From JANYCD01 sp043738625 (GTDB taxonomy: Bacteria; Pseudomonadota; Gammaproteobacteria; Burkholderiales; Rhodocyclaceae), in contig JAYUFR010000221.1 in the NCBI GenBank assembly GCA_043738625.1, forward strand, positions 1 through 64,000: 64,000 nucleotides of DNA. The letters are read 5' to 3'. The notes under the pieces were generated by a model that did no database searches, was not told where the DNA came from, and worked only from the letters and a program-made list of their open reading frames with translations. This document shows, in pieces, positions 34,157 through 43,904 of the stretch. Position numbers and translations under genes: made by a program. Each line of letters begins with the position of its first letter. Position 1 is the stretch's first letter.

Positions 34157-36205
34157 ATGCGCAACGTCTGCCTCGTAGTCTTGCTTCTGCTCACTGGTCT
34201 TCCTAGCCTGCAAGCTGCCGAAAGTTCCCCGAACTGGTCGACCTCCGGCGGTACGAGTAGCGAACAGCGTTTCAGTCCACTGTCGTCGATTAACACTGAA
34301 ACGGTTAAAAAACTAGGGCTCGCTTGGACCCATGAATTTGACAGCGCGCGCGGCATGGAGGCGACTCCGCTGGTGGTCGATGGCGTACTTTACACCACCA
34401 CCGCGTGGTCCAAGGTGTACGCCTTCGACGCCGCCACTGGCAAGTCGTTGTGGAGCTATGATCCTAAAGTACCCGGCGAAACGGGTTTCAAGGCGTGTTG
34501 CGACGTGGTCAACCGCGGCGCGGCATTTAACGAAGGCAAGCTGTATGTCGGGACCCTCGACGGTCGGCTGATCGCGCTCGACGCGAAGACCGGTAAACTG
34601 ATTTGGTCCGTCGTCACGGTCGATCAGAGCAAACCCTACACTATCACCGGCGCGCCGCGCATAGCGAAAGGACGCGTACTGATCGGCAATGGCGGTGCCG
34701 AATATGGGGTCCGTGGTTATATCAGTGCGTATGATGCCGCGAGCGGCAAATTGGTATGGCGATTTTATACAGTACCGCCTGCAAGCGGTGCGCTGGCCGA
34801 TGGCGCGGCCTCCGATTCCGTTATTCTCAAGGCGCGGGCAACCTGGTCCGGTGACTTTGGTAAATTAGGTGGCGGCGGTACGGTGTGGGATGCGATCACC
34901 TTTGACCCGGAAACTAACCTAGTTTTTTTTGGCACCGGCAATGGTACGCCGTGGGATGAAAACCTTCGCTCCCCAGGTGGCGGCGATAACCTTTTTCTGG
35001 CATCGATCATCGCAGTGAATGCCGACACCGGCGAATACAAGTGGCATTACCAGACCACGCCAGGCGATGTCTGGGATTTCGATGCTGCTGAGAATTTAAT
35101 GCTCGCGACGCTTACCATCAAGGGTGAGTTGCACAAAGTGCTCATGCAGGCTTCAAAGAATGGATTTTTCTACGTCATTGATCGCCTCGATGGCCGACTG
35201 CTAACGGCGCAGAATTTTGTGCCGCAAAACTGGACGAGCGGCATGGACTTTGCCACTGGGCGCCCCGTCGAAGTGCCGAAGGCGCGATATCAAGAAGGTG
35301 TATTTGTATCGGTGCCGTCCGGGCTCGGCGGTCACAGCTGGCAGCCGATGGCCTTCAGTCCAGTCACTGGCCTTGTGTATATTCCCGCGCAAGAAGTGCC
35401 ACTGGCCTACGCCAGCATGCATCCTTTTACCGAAACACCGGGTGGATGGAATACCGGTGTCGATTGGTCCGCAAACGTTTTACCCGACGATACAGCGGGC
35501 TTGAAAAGCATTCGCAAGGTACTCAAAGGCCATCTCGCGGCATGGGATCCCGTCGCCCAGAAGGAGGTCTGGCGCGTAAACGAAGCGGGGCCCTGGAATG
35601 GCGGCGTGTTGGCAAGTGCTGGCGGACTCGTCTTCGCAGGTAACGCAAAGGGCGAATTCACTGCGTATGCGGCCGACATTGGCACCAAGTTATGGTCTTT
35701 TGATACCGGTATAGGACTTATGGCGGCACCGGTAAGCTACGCGGTGAAAGGTCGCCAATTTGTGGCGATCATGGCTGGATACGGCGGCGGGTACGTCCAG
35801 AATAGTCCGTTTACCGAGAACGCGGGACCGCGGCCGAACGGACGGCTGATGGTGTTTGCACTGGACGCGAAAATCCCATATCAAATTAAGAAGACCGAAA
35901 ATCCCCCTGCAGTCGTAGTCGCTGATATCTGGTCGAAGGACGCGCATGATAGGGGCGCAACGATTTTCGCGAATACCTGTTCTCTATGCCATGGCGCGAC
36001 CGCACGTTCGTCCGGCTTGATGCCTGATCTGCGCCGCTCGGGCCTGCTCTCGAGTAAAGACGCATGGCAATCAGTGGTAATCGGTGGCGCGCTAAAAAAT
36101 CGTGGCATGATCGGCTTCAGTCAATGGCTGAGCAAGGATGATGCCGAAGCGGTTCGCGCTTACGTGGCTGAAAGGGCCCGGCATCTTGCCGAACAAGGAA
36201 ATTAA
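34157..36205 (+). CDS. PQQ-dependent quinohemoprotein alcohol dehydrogenase
   Basis: The 682-residue precursor has a signal peptide (cleavage near LQAAESS), an eight-bladed quinoprotein propeller with repeated W motifs (AFDAATGKSLWSYDP, ALDAKTGKLIWSV), the vicinal Cys114-Cys115 ring of PQQ alcohol dehydrogenases, and DVWDFDAAENLML with the active-site Asp. A C-terminal cytochrome c domain follows, with CSLCH at 608-612 and GMIGF as possible Met ligand. It is a type II ADH that oxidises primary or secondary alcohols in the periplasm and passes electrons to the respiratory chain. It is followed after 23 bases by an aldehyde dehydrogenase gene. No pqq biosynthesis genes are in the window. Confidence 0.93.
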   Translation: MRNVCLVVLLLLTGLPSLQAAESSPNWSTSGGTSSEQRFSPLSSINTETVKKLGLAWTHEFDSARGMEATPLVVDGVLYTTTAWSKVYAFDAATGKSLWSYDPKVPGETGFKACCDVVNRGAAFNEGKLYVGTLDGRLIALDAKTGKLIWSVVTVDQSKPYTITGAPRIAKGRVLIGNGGAEYGVRGYISAYDAASGKLVWRFYTVPPASGALADGAASDSVILKARATWSGDFGKLGGGGTVWDAITFDPETNLVFFGTGNGTPWDENLRSPGGGDNLFLASIIAVNADTGEYKWHYQTTPGDVWDFDAAENLMLATLTIKGELHKVLMQASKNGFFYVIDRLDGRLLTAQNFVPQNWTSGMDFATGRPVEVPKARYQEGVFVSVPSGLGGHSWQPMAFSPVTGLVYIPAQEVPLAYASMHPFTETPGGWNTGVDWSANVLPDDTAGLKSIRKVLKGHLAAWDPVAQKEVWRVNEAGPWNGGVLASAGGLVFAGNAKGEFTAYAADIGTKLWSFDTGIGLMAAPVSYAVKGRQFVAIMAGYGGGYVQNSPFTENAGPRPNGRLMVFALDAKIPYQIKKTENPPAVVVADIWSKDAHDRGATIFANTCSLCHGATARSSGLMPDLRRSGLLSSKDAWQSVVIGGALKNRGMIGFSQWLSKDDAEAVRAYVAERARHLAEQGN

Positions 36206-36228
36206 CCGTATTTCTAGGAGAGTATTCG

Positions 36229-37683
36229 ATGCACGCATTATCAAAAGTTGGGACTGAAACAACCCGCTACGACATGTTGATCAATGGTCAGCTGGTTGCA
36301 GGTAGCCGAACGCTGGACGTCGTAGATCCATCGACAGGTGCCGTATTCGCCACGTGCGCGTGTGCATCCCGCGAGGATATTGAGCGTGCGGTCACGTCCG
36401 CTGCGGCCGCCTTTCCCGGCTGGGCCGCGACTCCGGTGGCGGCGCGTCAGCGCCTATTGCTGCAAATGGCCGACGCAGTCGATGGCGAGGCGGAATCGCT
36501 TGCTCGCCTATTGACCTGCGAGCAAGGCAAACCGCTTAGCGATGCCCGCGGCGAAGTCGGTGCAGTTTCATATTTCCTGCGCCACTACGCCACGGTCAGT
36601 CTGCCTGTGCTGCTTATCGAAGACAGCGAAATTCGTCGCGTGGAGTTGCATCGCAAACCGTTGGGTGTGGTCGCGGCGATTGTGCCGTGGAACTTTCCGA
36701 TCCTGACCGCGGCTAACAAAATCGGAGCTGCTCTGGTCACCGGCAATACGGTGGTTCTAAAACCTGCGCCGACGACGCCGCTGGCGACGCTGCAAATGGC
36801 GGCCTTATTTAGTAAAATAGTCCCCGCCGGTGTTCTAAACGTCGTCACGGACAAAAACGACCTTGGCGAGGCACTGACTAATCACCCTCTCGTGCGTAAG
36901 ATTACCTTCACGGGCTCGACGACGACCGGTATGAAAGTCATGGCCGCGGGTGCCTCGACGCTCAAACGTCTGACTCTTGAACTGGGCGGTAATGACTCAG
37001 GCATCGTCCTAGAGGACTGCGACCCTCAAACTGTCGCGCAAATGCTCTTTGACGCAGCCTTCATGAATAATGGTCAGGTGTGCGTGGCGCTCAAGCGTCT
37101 CTACGTGCATGACAGCCAATATGAGGCGATCTGCACCAAGCTCGCAGACATCGCGCGTGCGGCGGTGGTCGGACCGGGCCTGCAAGAAGGCACGCAGCTC
37201 GGACCCGTCCAAAATCGTGCTCAGTATGACAAGTTAAAGGCGCTCATCGAGGAAACCCGTCAGGTAGGCGTTATTATTGCCGGCGGCGACTGTCCAGACG
37301 GACCTGGATATTTCATCAATCCGACGATCGTTCGCGATATTTCCGAAGACGCCCGGTTGGTCAAAGAAGAGCAATTCGGGCCGGTGTTACCGGTGATGCG
37401 CTATACCAACATCGATGATGTGATCGCGCGCGCGAACAATACCAGTTTTGGTCTCGGCAACTCTATTTGGTCCTCCAGTCACGAAAAAGCGCAGGCCGTC
37501 GCCGCTCGATTGGATTCCGGCACGGTCTGGATCAATCAGCACGGCGATGTAGGACCCGATATTCCCTTCGGCGGAGCGAAAATGTCAGGAATAGGGGTAG
37601 AAATGGCTGAACACGGCTTGACCGAATTCACCCAAGCCAAAGTGATCAATTATTCGAAGGGCGCGAGAGTGGAACCGGCCTAA
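36229..37683 (+). CDS. NAD(P)-dependent aldehyde dehydrogenase (succinate-semialdehyde-like)
   Basis: The 484-residue protein has the full ALDH set: VPWNFPILTAANKIGAAL (about 153-170), FTGSTTTG near 227, catalytic Glu251 in LELGGNDS, nucleophile Cys285 in NNGQVCVALKR, EEQFGPVLPV and the C-terminal IPFGGAKMSG. It should oxidise an aldehyde to its acid in the cytoplasm, probably the product of the PQQ alcohol dehydrogenase encoded just upstream. AGGAG precedes the ATG. Its stop overlaps the convergent esterase gene by four bases. Confidence 0.92.
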   Translation: MHALSKVGTETTRYDMLINGQLVAGSRTLDVVDPSTGAVFATCACASREDIERAVTSAAAAFPGWAATPVAARQRLLLQMADAVDGEAESLARLLTCEQGKPLSDARGEVGAVSYFLRHYATVSLPVLLIEDSEIRRVELHRKPLGVVAAIVPWNFPILTAANKIGAALVTGNTVVLKPAPTTPLATLQMAALFSKIVPAGVLNVVTDKNDLGEALTNHPLVRKITFTGSTTTGMKVMAAGASTLKRLTLELGGNDSGIVLEDCDPQTVAQMLFDAAFMNNGQVCVALKRLYVHDSQYEAICTKLADIARAAVVGPGLQEGTQLGPVQNRAQYDKLKALIEETRQVGVIIAGGDCPDGPGYFINPTIVRDISEDARLVKEEQFGPVLPVMRYTNIDDVIARANNTSFGLGNSIWSSSHEKAQAVAARLDSGTVWINQHGDVGPDIPFGGAKMSGIGVEMAEHGLTEFTQAKVINYSKGARVEPA

Positions 37684-38609
37684 AGGTTTTTCGCAAATGC
37701 CGACTTCAGGTCAGCTCCCAGATCGGCGATGACATTCTGCGCGACGGGTGTTAAGCCAGGCATGCTGGCAAAGCCGTGCGCCATACCGAGATAGCGTCGG
37801 GAAATGACCGGAATGTCGTGCGCGCGCAGCTGGCCCGCAAATTCTTCGCCCTCATCGCGCAGCGGATCAAACTCGGCCGTGAGGACGGTCGCGGCCGGCA
37901 GGCCGACCAGGTCCGCTTGCAATACCGCTACCAGCGGGTCGGCAGCATTGCCGTGTTCACCGACATAACATTCCCAGAACCAGCGCAGAATATCGAGCGA
38001 GAGAACCGGGCCCTCGGCGAGCGTGTGTACCGAGGCTGTGTTGCATGCCGGATCGATCATCGGGTAAATCAGCCCCATGTAGCAGAGGCATGGACCGCGC
38101 TGCCGCGCTAGAAGTGCAGTGGCGATCGCGAGATTACCGCCGGCGCTGTCGCCGCATACCGCAATGCGCTCCGCATCAAGGCCTAGTTTAGCGGCGTTGG
38201 CAGCAATCCACACCAGTGCCCTGTGACAATCCTCCAGGGGACCCGGGAAGGGCGACTCGGGAGCTCGGCGATATTCGACTGAAACTACCGCAGCACCCGA
38301 TTGCAACGCGATGGAACGGCACATCGCGTCATGCGTATCGATCGAACACAGGACAAACCCACCCCCGTGGAAAAACAGGATTACCGGTAGATTCCGATCG
38401 GCGCTCGGCCGATACAGACGCAAGGCGAGAGGCAAGGTGGGACCACTGATCGTCAGCGGCACGACTTCGTGGACTGCGGGCGATTCAATCGCTACGAGTG
38501 CCTCAGCAGTGGCTGCGCGAAAGTCGGCGAGCGGGAGCTGCGGTGGAGGTGGCCGCAAAGTGTTGCGCGGGTCAGCCAACAAATCAGAATAACAAGGATC
38601 GATGGGCAT
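37680..38609 (-). CDS. Alpha/beta hydrolase, HSL family
   Basis: The 309-residue esterase has the intact oxyanion motif HGGGF, nucleophile GDSAGG, acid in EFDPLRDEG and the MAHGF histidine. LCSIDTHDAMC closely matches the esterase at 29.3 kb. I use the ATG at 38607-38609; an in-frame TTG at 38684 would overlap the thiolase gene. It is the last gene of the long minus operon that starts at 46.5 kb and could open lactones or remove acyl groups from intermediates. Confidence 0.87.
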   Translation of the reverse strand: MPIDPCYSDLLADPRNTLRPPPPQLPLADFRAATAEALVAIESPAVHEVVPLTISGPTLPLALRLYRPSADRNLPVILFFHGGGFVLCSIDTHDAMCRSIALQSGAAVVSVEYRRAPESPFPGPLEDCHRALVWIAANAAKLGLDAERIAVCGDSAGGNLAIATALLARQRGPCLCYMGLIYPMIDPACNTASVHTLAEGPVLSLDILRWFWECYVGEHGNAADPLVAVLQADLVGLPAATVLTAEFDPLRDEGEEFAGQLRAHDIPVISRRYLGMAHGFASMPGLTPVAQNVIADLGADLKSAFAKNL

Positions 38610-38640
38610 TGGTGCTAAGCCTCGCAGTACGGATGCTATA

Positions 38641-39825
38641 TCAAACTCGTTCGAAAATAGCGGCGATACCCTGACCGCCGCCAATGCACATGGTCACAAG
38701 CGCATAGCGCTGAGCGGTTCGCTGCAACTCGTGTATCGCTTTGGTAGTAATTATGGTGCCGGTCGCTCCGACCGGATGCCCCAGCGAAATACCCGAGCCG
38801 TTCGGGTTAACTTTTTGAGGATCAAAATCAAGCTCACGGCTGACGGCACACGCTTGCGCGGCAAATGCCTCATTGGACTCAATGATATCCAAATCTTTGG
38901 CTTTCAGCCCAGCACGCTGCAGCGCAATTCGTGTTGCAGGAACCGGGCCCATTCCCATATAAGCTGGATCGACACCGGCGTGACCATATGCCACCAGTCG
39001 CGCCAACGGCTTGAGATTCAAGGCTCTAACGCTTTGTGCCGAAGCCACTAGGACTGCAGCCGCGCCGTCGTTAATGCCAGATGAATTTCCCGCCGTAATA
39101 ACACCATCTTGCTTAAACGCGGGCTTAAGTTTTGCGAGCGCTTCGACGGTCGTATCGCCACGCACATGCTCATCGGTGTCGAACCTGACCGTGCCCTTTC
39201 TAGTCTTAATATCAATTGGCACTATCTGGCTCTTGAAACGACCTTCGATGATGGCCTTAGCCGCGCGCTGATGGCTACGTACGGAAAGCTCGTCCTGCAT
39301 CGCTCGAGTGATGCTGTAACGCTCAGCAATATTTTCAGCAGTGATACCCATGTGAGTATTTTCGAAAGGATCATTCAAGATGGCTAGCATGTAGTCGAGC
39401 GCCTCCGAATTGCCTAAACGTGCACCCCAACGATGCCCGTTTAACAAGTAGGGCGAGCGACTCATTGATTCTGCGCCTGCGCCGATTGCCAGCTCTACGT
39501 CGCCCAGCGCTATGCTTTGCGCGGCGGATATGATTGCCTGAAGCCCGGAACCGCAGAGGCGGTTTACATTAAACGCCGGCGTCTCTTTGGGAATACCGGC
39601 ATTGATTGCGGCGACGCGGCTGAGATAGGCGTCGCGGGGATCGGTGGGGATGACGTTACCGACAATGACATGCCCAACCTGATCGGCGGGAACTTTCGAG
39701 TGCTCCAGCACAGCAGCAATTACGCGAGTGGCCAAACTCGACAAGGGCACGTCTTTGAGTGACCCCCCAAATGAGCCAATGGCTGTACGCACGGCCCCAA
39801 TAATAAATATTTCGTGTTGCGACAT
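38641..39825 (-). CDS. Thiolase (acetyl-CoA C-acyltransferase)
   Basis: The 394-residue protein is a complete biosynthetic/degradative thiolase: nucleophile Cys91 in NRLCGSGLQA, NEAFAAQ, GHPVGATG with the catalytic His, and the second Cys in CIGGGQG. It should carry out thiolytic cleavage of a 3-ketoacyl-CoA. It follows another complete thiolase gene by one base, so the operon encodes two, perhaps for different chain lengths or branched substrates. The start MSQHEIFIIGAVRTAIG agrees with the family. Confidence 0.92.
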   Translation of the reverse strand: MSQHEIFIIGAVRTAIGSFGGSLKDVPLSSLATRVIAAVLEHSKVPADQVGHVIVGNVIPTDPRDAYLSRVAAINAGIPKETPAFNVNRLCGSGLQAIISAAQSIALGDVELAIGAGAESMSRSPYLLNGHRWGARLGNSEALDYMLAILNDPFENTHMGITAENIAERYSITRAMQDELSVRSHQRAAKAIIEGRFKSQIVPIDIKTRKGTVRFDTDEHVRGDTTVEALAKLKPAFKQDGVITAGNSSGINDGAAAVLVASAQSVRALNLKPLARLVAYGHAGVDPAYMGMGPVPATRIALQRAGLKAKDLDIIESNEAFAAQACAVSRELDFDPQKVNPNGSGISLGHPVGATGTIITTKAIHELQRTAQRYALVTMCIGGGQGIAAIFERV

Positions 39826-39826
39826 T

Positions 39827-41005
39827 TCAAGCTACCTCAAACAATCCCGCGGCTCCCATTCCGCCGCCGATACACATGGTCACAACCACGTATTTAACTC
39901 CGCGCCGCTTGCCCTCGATCAGCGCATGACCTACCAGGCGTGACCCGGATACGCCATACGGATGTCCTACTGCAATTGCGCCTCCATCGACGTTAAGTCG
40001 TTCGTCCGAAATACCGAGTCGGTCCCTACAATAGATGACCTGTACCGCGAAGGCTTCGTTTAATTCCCATAGGCCGATATCGTCGACGCGTAAGCCCGCT
40101 TTCGCCAGCAGCTTGGGCACGGCGAATACAGGACCAATTCCCATCTCATCGGGCTCGCAGCCCGCCACTTGGAAGCCTCGAAAAATGCCGAGCGGCGCCA
40201 AGCCCTTTTGCTGCGCGCGTTTGCCCTCCATCACGATACAAACCGAGGCGCCATCTGAGAATTGACTGGAATTACCGGCCGAAATCACGCCACCCGGCAG
40301 TGCGGCTCGAATCTTCGCGACTCCTGCATAGGTGGTATCCGGACGAATTCCTTCATCGCTCGTCAATGTGACTTGCTGGGTACCCATCGTACCGTTGTCT
40401 TTGTCGGCGACCGCCATCGTGGTCGTAAAAGGCACTATCTCATCCTTGAACCGACCTGCAAGCGACGCCGCAGCAGCCCTCAATTGGCTCCGCACTCCAT
40501 ACTCGTCTTGGGCTTCACGCGAGATGTTGTAGCGTTTTGCCACTGTCTCCGCAGTTTGCAGCATACCCCAGTAAACTTCGGGCTTGTGTTCGACCAGCCA
40601 TTGCTCCTTGAGCATGCGCAAATTGGCCTGGTTCTGAATGCAGGAGATCGATTCCAAGCCGCCAGCCGCAAAAATCTCGCCCTCGCCCGCTATGATCCGT
40701 TGCGCTGCAATCGCAATACTTTGCAGGCCGGTTGAGCAAAATCGATTGATGGTGAGACCGGCCGTGGTCACCGGACATCCGGCCCGCAGCGCCACAGTTC
40801 GGGCCACATTCATACCGGCGGCCCCCTCCATCAAGGTACCTCCAATAATTACATCCTCGACTTCAGCCGTATCAATACGCGCGCGCTCAATCGCGTGCTT
40901 TAACACATGCCCTGTAAAGGTCACAGGATGGGTCATATTGAGCGATCCCCGCCAAGATTTCGCGAGACCGGTGCGAGCCGTGGAAACGATAACGGCGTCC
41001 ATCAT
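39827..41005 (-). CDS. Thiolase (acetyl-CoA acyltransferase, FadA-like)
   Basis: The 392-residue thiolase has nucleophile Cys90 in NRFCSTGLQS, WELNEAFAVQ, GHPYGVSGSR and CIGGGMGAAG. SISCIQNQ and the internal insert around 190-215 differ from the neighbouring thiolase, so they are old paralogues and not a recent duplicate. The start overlaps the FadB-like stop by four bases (ATGA); a second Met follows at once. With the FadB-like protein it forms the classic FadAB pair. Confidence 0.92.
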   Translation of the reverse strand: MMDAVIVSTARTGLAKSWRGSLNMTHPVTFTGHVLKHAIERARIDTAEVEDVIIGGTLMEGAAGMNVARTVALRAGCPVTTAGLTINRFCSTGLQSIAIAAQRIIAGEGEIFAAGGLESISCIQNQANLRMLKEQWLVEHKPEVYWGMLQTAETVAKRYNISREAQDEYGVRSQLRAAAASLAGRFKDEIVPFTTTMAVADKDNGTMGTQQVTLTSDEGIRPDTTYAGVAKIRAALPGGVISAGNSSQFSDGASVCIVMEGKRAQQKGLAPLGIFRGFQVAGCEPDEMGIGPVFAVPKLLAKAGLRVDDIGLWELNEAFAVQVIYCRDRLGISDERLNVDGGAIAVGHPYGVSGSRLVGHALIEGKRRGVKYVVVTMCIGGGMGAAGLFEVA

Positions 41006-43104
41006 GTTTGTTCACCCCAACTCGCGAAATTTCGACCTTGTGATGCCAATTTGCTTAGCAACGGTGCCGGTTGCCAGGCATCCGGCTGGTAACCTTTAGC
41101 GAATCCACGCATCGTACGCAGAATGTTGGGGAGTCCGATCGTGTCGGCATAGAAAATTGGGCCCCCTCGAAATTCAGGAAACCCATACCCCGCAACATAA
41201 ACCATATCGATATCCGAAGCACGCAACGCGATGCCCTCCTCAAGGATGCGCGCAGCTTCATTGATCAACGAATACAGCGCACGCTCGACTATCTCCTCAT
41301 CGCTCACTTTGCGCGCTGACAATCCCAAGCGGGCGGATTCCTCCAATACCAGCTTCGCAACCAGCTCAGACGGAATTGCGGTGCGGTCTCCAGGCTTGTA
41401 ATCGTACCAACCGGCGCTGCTTTTCTGACCAAAACGACCCAATTCGCAAATCCGATCGGGGGTTTTGGAATACACTCGATCGGGGTACTCCAGGTATAAC
41501 CGCTTGCGAATGTACCAGGCAATATCATTACCCGCGAGATCACTGACCCGAAAGGGTCCCATCGCAAATCCGAATTTTTCTAATGCTTTGTCGATCTGTT
41601 GCGGTAGCACACCCTCATCCAGCAAAAGCTCCATTTGTCGGAAATAAACGTTCAACATGCGGTTGCCGATGAACCCATCGCAAACGCCGGCCACGACGCC
41701 GATTTTCTTGATCAGCTTAGCTATCGCCAAACTGGTCGCAACCACGTCCTTGGCAGTTTTTTCACCGCGCACGATTTCAAGTAGTTTGGTGACGTTGGCG
41801 GGGCTGAAAAAATGTAAGCCCACCACATCGGCAGGACGGCCGGTGTACTCTGCAATCTTATTCAAGTCCAAGGTCGAGGTATTGGAAGCCAGTATCGCCC
41901 CGGGCTTCGCGATCTTAGCCAGTGTTTCGAACACTTGTTTCTTGACGTCAAGATCTTCAAATACCGCCTCTATGATGAGATCAGCATTCGCAAGATCTTC
42001 ATAGGACAGCGTGCCAGTGATCCTACCGATTCGCTGATCGAATTGCGCTTGGGTTAAACGAGCTTTTTTGAGGGTGCTCTCGTAATTTTTTCTGACCACC
42101 CCTAAGCCTTTATCGAGCGCTGTCTGCTCCATCTCAAGCACCATGACGGGAATACCTGCATTGGCGAAATTCATCGCGATGCCACCACCCATGGTTCCGG
42201 CACCAATAACTGCAACCGACTTAATTGTGCGCAACGCAGTATCGCTCGGAATGTCCGGGACTTTGGCAGCCGCTCGTGTAGCAAAAAACACGTGCCGCAG
42301 CGCCTTCGACTCCGGGCTGTTCAACAACTCCAAGAACAAGGCCGCTTCGACTTTGAGGCCGTCGTCAAATGGCTTCAGGACAGCGGCTTCCACGGCATCG
42401 ATGCACTTGCCCGGAGCAGGAAACTTTCGCGCCACCGAGGCGATGGCGACACGAGCAAAATCGAAAAAAGCTTCCGCATTAGGAAATTCGATTTTTAGGT
42501 CGCGGGCCTTCTGTAATGGCAAGCGTTCAGAGGCGGCGCGTTGCGCGAACGCCATTGCAGCCACTAGCACATCGGCTTCGACCACCTCATCTAATAACCC
42601 GCTATCGGCCAATTCGCGCGCGGTGACCGGGTTGCCACTGACGATCATGTTCAGCGCTCGTTCAACACCCACCAGCCGCGGTAAGCGTTGCGTGCCGCCG
42701 GCGCCGGGCAAAATCCCGAGTTTGACTTCGGGCAATCCGAGCGGGGCCTGCGCCACGGCTACGCGGTAATGACAGGCCATAGCCAATTCCAAACCTCCAC
42801 CGAGAGCCAGCCCATTGATGGCCGCAATCACTGGTTTTGGAGCGTTTTCAATCTGTTCAAATAAATCTGCAAGGTTGGGGGCAGTGAACATTTTGCCGGA
42901 ATTGAATTCAGTCACGTCAGCGCCACCGCAAAACGCCGCTCCGCGCCCCGTAATGACTACCGCTTCGATTGAATCATCGTTAAACGCGTTTTCTAGACCG
43001 TCGGCGATGAGCGTACGTATGTTAAAGCTCAACGCATTGACCGGAGGCCCATCCAGAGTAATGACGACAACGTTTTGCGGTGAACGAGGGTCGGTAGACG
43101 CCAT
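41002..43104 (-). CDS. FadB-like bifunctional enoyl-CoA hydratase/3-hydroxyacyl-CoA dehydrogenase
   Basis: The 700-residue protein has an N-terminal crotonase domain (to about 190; GRGAAFCGGADV, INGLALGGGLELAMACHYR, LPEVKLGILPGAGGTQRLPR) and C-terminal dehydrogenase domains from about 295 (VIGAGTMGGGIAMNFANAG, NTSTLDLNKIA, GLHFFSPANVTKLLEIVRG). Both active sites look intact. I start it at the ATG at 43102-43104, preceded by AAAGGA. Two further in-frame ATGs lie in an 11-base duplicated GGCATGATTAA between the SDR stop and this start. It performs the middle two steps of beta-oxidation and is coupled to the thiolase. Confidence 0.92.
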   Translation of the reverse strand: MASTDPRSPQNVVVITLDGPPVNALSFNIRTLIADGLENAFNDDSIEAVVITGRGAAFCGGADVTEFNSGKMFTAPNLADLFEQIENAPKPVIAAINGLALGGGLELAMACHYRVAVAQAPLGLPEVKLGILPGAGGTQRLPRLVGVERALNMIVSGNPVTARELADSGLLDEVVEADVLVAAMAFAQRAASERLPLQKARDLKIEFPNAEAFFDFARVAIASVARKFPAPGKCIDAVEAAVLKPFDDGLKVEAALFLELLNSPESKALRHVFFATRAAAKVPDIPSDTALRTIKSVAVIGAGTMGGGIAMNFANAGIPVMVLEMEQTALDKGLGVVRKNYESTLKKARLTQAQFDQRIGRITGTLSYEDLANADLIIEAVFEDLDVKKQVFETLAKIAKPGAILASNTSTLDLNKIAEYTGRPADVVGLHFFSPANVTKLLEIVRGEKTAKDVVATSLAIAKLIKKIGVVAGVCDGFIGNRMLNVYFRQMELLLDEGVLPQQIDKALEKFGFAMGPFRVSDLAGNDIAWYIRKRLYLEYPDRVYSKTPDRICELGRFGQKSSAGWYDYKPGDRTAIPSELVAKLVLEESARLGLSARKVSDEEIVERALYSLINEAARILEEGIALRASDIDMVYVAGYGFPEFRGGPIFYADTIGLPNILRTMRGFAKGYQPDAWQPAPLLSKLASQGRNFASWGEQT

Positions 43105-43130
43105 AGGTGTTCCTTTAATCATGCCCTTAA

Positions 43131-43904
43131 TCATGCCTTCGGGCCCCCGGCGACATAAAGTACCTGGCCAGAAATAAAGCTCGAACGTGTATCGACGAAG
43201 AACGCGACGGCATGCGCAATATCTTCAGGCTGACCGACGCGCCCCACCGGGATCTCGCGAGCAGCCTTCTCAATCATTTGATCAAAATTCATGCCAATTC
43301 GATCTGCAGTACTCTTGGTCATATGTGTAACCGTAAAGCCTGGCGCGACGGCGTTTGCCGTGATATTGAACGACCCGAGTTCAAGCGCAAGCGTCTTGGT
43401 AAAACCTTGTAGCCCAGCCTTGGCCGCGGCATAGTTGGCTTGCCCGAGATGCCCGAGCGCTGCAATACTCGACAAATTAACAATGCGCCCCCAGGCGGCA
43501 GCACGCATATAGGCGCCGACTTCGCGACTCATTAGAAATGCACCCCGCAGATGGACACTGATCACCGTATCCCAGTCCTCAAGAGTCATCTTGTGCATCA
43601 TACGATCGCGTAGAATGCCGGCGTTGTTAACCAGCACGGTGGGCGCACCGAGCTTTTCGACCACTCGGCTCACCGCATTTTTAACCGCCGCCTCGTCACA
43701 AACATCCGCACCTACGGCAAGCGCACGTCGTCCGGTGGCTTCCACGGCTTGCGTGGTCTCGCTACAAGACTTCTTGTCCAAATCAAGAACGGCCACATCG
43801 AGTCCATCCTGTGCTAACCGCAAGGCTATACTGGCCCCAATCCCGCGCGCACCTCCAGTAACTATTGCCACGCGATTAGCTAGCGCAGATTGTTGAGAAG
43901 TCAT
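43131..43904 (-). CDS. Short-chain dehydrogenase/reductase (FabG-like)
   Basis: The 257-residue SDR has TGGARGIGASIA, NNAGILRD, NLSSIAALGHLGQANYAAAKAG with the Ser-Tyr-Lys set, and NAVAPGFTVTHM. Asp in AVLDLDKKS favours NAD(H). It looks like a 3-oxoacyl reductase/3-hydroxyacyl-CoA dehydrogenase type and could act on ring or side-chain hydroxyls during beta-oxidation. Its start overlaps the ligase stop by four bases. Confidence 0.88.
   Translation of the reverse strand: MTSQQSALANRVAIVTGGARGIGASIALRLAQDGLDVAVLDLDKKSCSETTQAVEATGRRALAVGADVCDEAAVKNAVSRVVEKLGAPTVLVNNAGILRDRMMHKMTLEDWDTVISVHLRGAFLMSREVGAYMRAAAWGRIVNLSSIAALGHLGQANYAAAKAGLQGFTKTLALELGSFNITANAVAPGFTVTHMTKSTADRIGMNFDQMIEKAAREIPVGRVGQPEDIAHAVAFFVDTRSSFISGQVLYVAGGPKA

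Noticed and set aside
42143..42769. 208-codon plus-strand frame opposite the FadB-like gene
   Set aside because: Ala/Ser/Arg-rich shadow of the crotonase and Rossmann coding strand, with no signature of its own.
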